A stretch of 64,000 nt of DNA from Acanthamoeba sp. SK_2022b (Eukaryota > Discosea > Longamoebia > Acanthamoebidae), in contig JANDJZ010000133.1 of NCBI GenBank assembly GCA_027943245.1, positions 27,885 through 91,884 on the forward strand, read 5' to 3'. The translations under genes and the position numbers were made by a program. Of this stretch, positions 60,762 through 64,000 are shown one piece after another (position 1 is the stretch's first letter; each line of letters starts with the position of its first letter). Below the pieces are notes generated by a model, which was not told where the DNA came from, ran no database searches, and saw only the letters and a list, made by a program, of their open reading frames with translations.

Positions 60762-61874
60762 TCAGTCGTCGGTGGCGTTGCTGGCCTCCTCGTCGTCATG
60801 AACTACATCGGCTACGTAGCATTTGGTGGACTTGATGAACTCGGCCACGTTGCAACCCAGCTTCACATCGATCTGCAATGGCCCAGCTGCGGCTTGAGTC
60901 GAAGGAGAGCAGGAGGTGCATTACAGGTTGACAGAAAGCAGAGAGTATATGTGTATACGTGTCCTCCGCCAAGCCACATAAACTGCGGGCTTAGTCGCGT
61001 GAGCCGGTCGCTGAGGATGACCGGGACGGGCGTGGTCATGCCCACAGGGCACACAGCTCCTTTGCCAAAGCCGGTCAATTGGTCGCTGATCTGCACTCTC
61101 GTGCACACAACTGCGCGTTATTCATTTTGCTCGACCTGGGGAACCAAGAGAGGGCCGAGCACACCTCCTCTGGCGCCAACGTGAACTTGAAGTGCTTCTT
61201 GGAGATGTCGGGGTTCAGCTTGCGCACAAACTTGAACACTGCACCGCATACGTATCGGAGACGGACCAAATTGCAGGGCAAGACAATGGGCAGGACACGT
61301 ACCTTTCTGCGACTGCAGCCTCGTGGTGTACTGGATGATGACGGCGTAGTACCGGCTGTTGCGTGGCTCGCTGCAGTCCGTGCGCGTGCAGTGCGTGTTC
61401 TCAAGCAGGATCGTTTTGCAGAGCTGGTGGGTTGTGCCACAATGAGGAATGGCGAGTATAAGATGCGAGGAGCTTTGACGTCCATCACTGGACACGATAA
61501 CCAACCTGGTGTACAGAAGGAGCACCAAGGCATCGTCTCCTTCGCGTGAGGGGCCACTCGTAATACGTGGACGGCACACGACGGAACGTGGCTATGAAGC
61601 GTGGCGTATTGAGATCAGAAACCGCTTGCTCCATTGGGAGAGAAGAGACAAGAAGGGCACCAGAGGGCAGGGGCAGAGAGTCGGCAGCTCGCTTGACCCG
61701 GACGACGGGCTCGTCATCCTTGGGCACACCGGCAAGGATCTCCTCCGCTTTCCGCACCCTCTCCGCCAGCTGCTCCGCTATCCGCAGCACCCCCTCTTGC
61801 CGCAATTGGAGCGCAGCTTCACGCTGAGGCAAGGCGCTGGAATGCTCCAGCACGCGAAGCTCTTCCATCATCAT
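60762..61874 (-). CDS. YbaK/aminoacyl-tRNA deacylase-domain protein
   Basis: It starts at a run of three ATGs (61874). The N-terminal exon (MMMEELRVLEHSSALPQREA) is helical and charged. The following exons give VPSTYYEWPLTRRRRCLGAP, LCKTILLENTHCTRTDCSEP, RYYAVIIQYTTRLQSQKV, ISKKHFKFTLAPEEV, LTGFGKGAVCPVGMTTPVPV then ILSDRLTRL, and EIDVKLGCNVAEFIKSTKCY. The motif TGF-x-x-G-x-VCP-x-G and a preceding K-T-I-L strand are the YbaK/ProX editing-domain signature. Those proteins hydrolyse mischarged aminoacyl-tRNAs, for example Cys- or Ala-tRNA(Pro). The N-terminal extension suggests a eukaryote-specific variant. The stop TGA is at 60764-60762. It is divergent from the next gene, with only 68 bp between starts. 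Confidence 0.8.
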
Positions 61875-61942
61875 CCTCTGAGGCAATGAATTGATCGATA
61901 AACCTAAGAAAAATGAAAAGAAATCATTAAATAAAAGTGAAG

Positions 61943-63088
61943 ATGGAAAGCGGAAGGAGAGATGCTAGAGACACGAATACGCCCCTGTTCCCCATCCCAA
62001 TAACATCTGCCAGTCCAGAGGTGTGCACAATGCCACTCGCCCACACTGTCTTCGGCCATTGTGGCTCACCGGCAGGTTCATCGGCGCAGGGGGGAGGGCA
62101 CGGTGCGCTTGCAGGCGGACAGTCGTACGCGAAGGCGGCTGCCGAGCACCAGCAACGTGAGCTCGAACGCAAGCGCAAGCTTGAGCTGCTCGAAGGTAAA
62201 CCTCCCAATGTGTCACACTGACCCGCACATACAGACCTGGGCATGTGTCTGGCAGAGCTGGAAAGGAAGGAGCTGAGTCGCAAGCTGAAGAAGCAGAGGA
62301 AGGAGGAGGATAAGAAACGCAAGAAGGAGAAGAAGCGTCGAAAGCGGCACATCAAGAAGCACGGGGCGCCCCTGGTGCGTGCGCTACGCGACCTCAAGCC
62401 GTCCATGGCCGGCGAGGCGATCATCGTCGTCGGCCGCGTCGTTGACGAGGGCGAGCCCGCGCTTCCCATGAAACAGAGCGAACAGCAGGCCGGGCCCAGC
62501 AGCACCGCCAGCGCGGCGTCGTTGGCTTCCCTGCGCCGGGCCGACGATGTCGGGGCTGGAAATGGGGAGGAGCTGAGCATCGAAGCGATCGCCAAGCGAA
62601 AGACGAAGAAGGCGCTGGCCGAGGCGGAGGCGGACCGCAGGGAGCTGCTGGCCAGCCGAGCGACGGAGGAGGAGGAGGAGCGGGTCAAGCGCTGGGAAGA
62701 GGAGGAGCGACGGCGACGACAGGCCGAGTGCTGGCGCACGCTGCCCGCCCTCAACAGGAACCAGGACCGATTCCGCCTGGCCAAGGACGGCCGCGACGTC
62801 ATTCTCGAATTCGATCGCACACACGAGGACACCTTCCTCCCCGACAACACCGACGTGTGGGTGTGGGGCACACTCGAGGTAGCACACGCACACGACGTGC
62901 CACGAGCGCTCGACTTGAGCTCGCTTGGCTAATCGGGGGGGGGGCACAAACAGGCCAAGATTGTCCCGGTGAGCGAGCTGTGCGCGTGGAGGGACATGGC
63001 CGTCGCCATTCCGCTGGACGAGGAGGTGCCCGTGTTCGTGGTGCACCTCGCCAAGTGGCGCCTGGCCAGCGAGTGCGACAGCCCGTGA
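61943..63088 (+). CDS. Highly charged coiled-coil protein of unknown function
   Basis: The ATG at 61943 (MESGRRDARDTNTPLFPIPI) leads to a first exon ending in ELERKRKLELLEG. The intron (about 62194-62258) uses a gta donor and a cag acceptor. The second exon is dominated by Lys, Glu and Arg (LKKQRKEEDKKRKKEKKRRK, a likely nuclear localisation signal), then EERVKRWEEEERRRRQAECW. A more ordered C-terminus follows (FRLAKDGRDVILEFDRTHED, DVWVWGTLE, a short intron, AKIVPVSELCAWRDMAVAIP, VPVFVVHLAKWRLASECDSP) ending at 63086-63088. The predicted form is a helical basic region plus a small globular domain. No family recognised; a nuclear or RNA-associated role is only a guess from composition. Confidence 0.7.
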
Positions 63089-63204
63089 AGGCCGCGGCTA
63101 CAACAACCAGAGAGCAAAAGTTGAGGCCTCTTGGATGAAAGAGTGCGAGTGGGAGTGAGAGAACAAAAGAGAGAGAGAGAGAATGGGCGAGGTAAGGTTG
63201 CGGT

Positions 63205-64000
63205 CTACAGGCATTCGCTGCTCCTTCTCTCACCGGTCCGTCTGGCTGCGCGGATGAAGCCCTCGCGTCTGGCCTTGAGTCGCTTGACCTCACGCCGCAG
63301 GGCGGCCATGGCCTTCAGCTTCTCCTCCAGCTCCCGCTCCACGTTGCGTAGCTGCTCCTCGGGCGAGCCGGCCAGGCAGCCCTCTTCGTCCTCCTTCTCC
63401 CCCGCCTCCCCCGCGATCTCTCTCGCGTCGCCGTCGCCAATGCTGCCGCACCGACCAAAGGGCGCCAGCACGGCCTCGTTCTCCTGCGAGAAGAACAGCT
63501 CGTCCTCATCGTCGTCTTCACCGACGTCGCTCGCCGCGCCCTCCCCCTCCGGCTTGGCGCCGACGCTCCTCCGCTCCGCTTCGCTTTCCCCGAGCTGCGC
63601 GGTCTTCGCGGTCTCGGCGATGTGGTCGGCCACCACGCGAGCCTGTGGCCCTTGGTTCGAGCTCGGCTTGTCCCGTCGCTTCTTGACGATGACCTGGATC
63701 GTCATCTTCTTCGTCTCCACCAGGCGCGTGCCCTGCCCGTCGGCGGTCGGGACCGGGTCCTGCCGCGTGATCTCGATCTCGACCACGTCCTCGTCCGCGT
63801 TCGGCGGTCGCTGCAATCCCTCGTGAGCGGCGACGGCGACCGATGCCCGCTCCCGAGCGATCGCCTCGCCTGGCTCCGGCCCCGCACGCTCGGCCACGTC
63901 CAAGGCCGAGGCTGCCGAGTCGCCACCACGGAGCGCGGCCCCGGCCAGCGACCGCAGCGTGACGGACGTCGACGCCGTCTGGAGCGCGTCGCTCTCGCTC
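63205..64000 (-). CDS. Acidic, coiled-coil protein of unknown function; 5' part beyond window
   Basis: A single open frame runs from the right edge to the TAG at 63207-63205, ending RTGERRSSECL. The visible part is rich in Ala, Glu and Asp: GEGAASDVGEDDDEDELFFS, then a helix-forming end (EEQLRNVERELEEKLKAMAA, LRREVKRLKARREGFIRAA). A segment VETKKMTIQVIVKKRRDKPS may be a strand or a localisation signal. No family recognised. Codon use is GC-rich like its neighbours, which supports real coding. It is convergent with the charged protein upstream. Confidence 0.6.
   Translation of the reverse strand, partial: SESDALQTASTSVTLRSLAGAALRGGDSAASALDVAERAGPEPGEAIARERASVAVAAHEGLQRPPNADEDVVEIEITRQDPVPTADGQGTRLVETKKMTIQVIVKKRRDKPSSNQGPQARVVADHIAETAKTAQLGESEAERRSVGAKPEGEGAASDVGEDDDEDELFFSQENEAVLAPFGRCGSIGDGDAREIAGEAGEKEDEEGCLAGSPEEQLRNVERELEEKLKAMAALRREVKRLKARREGFIRAARRTGERRSSECL

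Overview
This window looks like nuclear DNA of a free-living amoebozoan, most likely Acanthamoeba or a close relative. The genes are GC-rich and cut by many short GT-AG introns, and they alternate between strands with short spacers. The gene content is eukaryotic: an ATR checkpoint kinase, an F-box FBXO9-type protein, a PRMT, a RhoGEF, a tRNA-Ala(AGC), a 5S rRNA-like sequence and an SH2-domain protein kinase of the type known from Dictyostelium. No bacterial operons, CRISPR arrays or viral hallmark genes were seen. Gene models were built by reading exon frames and splice signals by eye, so outer coordinates are better supported than individual exon borders.

Layout. 1-5223 (-): PARP4-like protein (BRCT, WGR-like, helical domain, PARP catalytic, VIT, vWA), cut by the left edge. 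5642-9322 (+): DH-PH RhoGEF. 9840-14635: a strongly CpG-depleted island with a piggyBac relic, a MULE relic, an FMO pseudogene and a CpG-free 5S rRNA relic. 15172-15642 (-): acylphosphatase-like protein. 15775-17895 (+): TKL-type kinase. 18526-20020 (+): GT31 glycosyltransferase. 20208-22070 (-): FBXO9-like. 22286-24149 (-): PRMT. 24286-25439 (+): Tim44/mL45-like mitochondrial protein. 25530-25990: decayed copy of part of the next gene. 26242-34436 (-): ankyrin-WGR-PARP protein. 35262-46128 (-): ATR. 46248-46320 (+): tRNA-Ala. 46745-47873 (+): secreted three-Kazal inhibitor. 48006-49977 (+): CaMKK-like kinase. 50239-51305 (-): cobalamin adenosyltransferase. 51600-56499 (+): SHK-type kinase-SH2 protein with a Lys/Glu-rich tail. 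56991-60561 (-): receptor-like membrane protein with a repeat ectodomain and a PH-like tail. 60762-61874 (-): YbaK-domain protein. 61943-63088 (+) and 63205 to the right edge (-): charged proteins of unknown function.

How the genes relate. This is ordinary eukaryotic gene order and no pathway cluster is evident. Two ADP-ribosyltransferases of different architecture and the ATR kinase, all typical of DNA-damage or stress signalling, lie within 46 kb, which may be coincidence. Three protein kinases and a RhoGEF add to a signalling-rich picture.

The most unusual features are: (1) the CpG-depleted island, where a 5S rRNA copy and an FMO gene carry changes of the type expected from CpG-to-TpG/CpA decay; (2) the receptor-like gene with a propeller-like ectodomain, a Gly/Pro stalk, a membrane span and a bacterial-PH-like tail; (3) the ankyrin-PARP gene with a colinear decayed partial copy just downstream.
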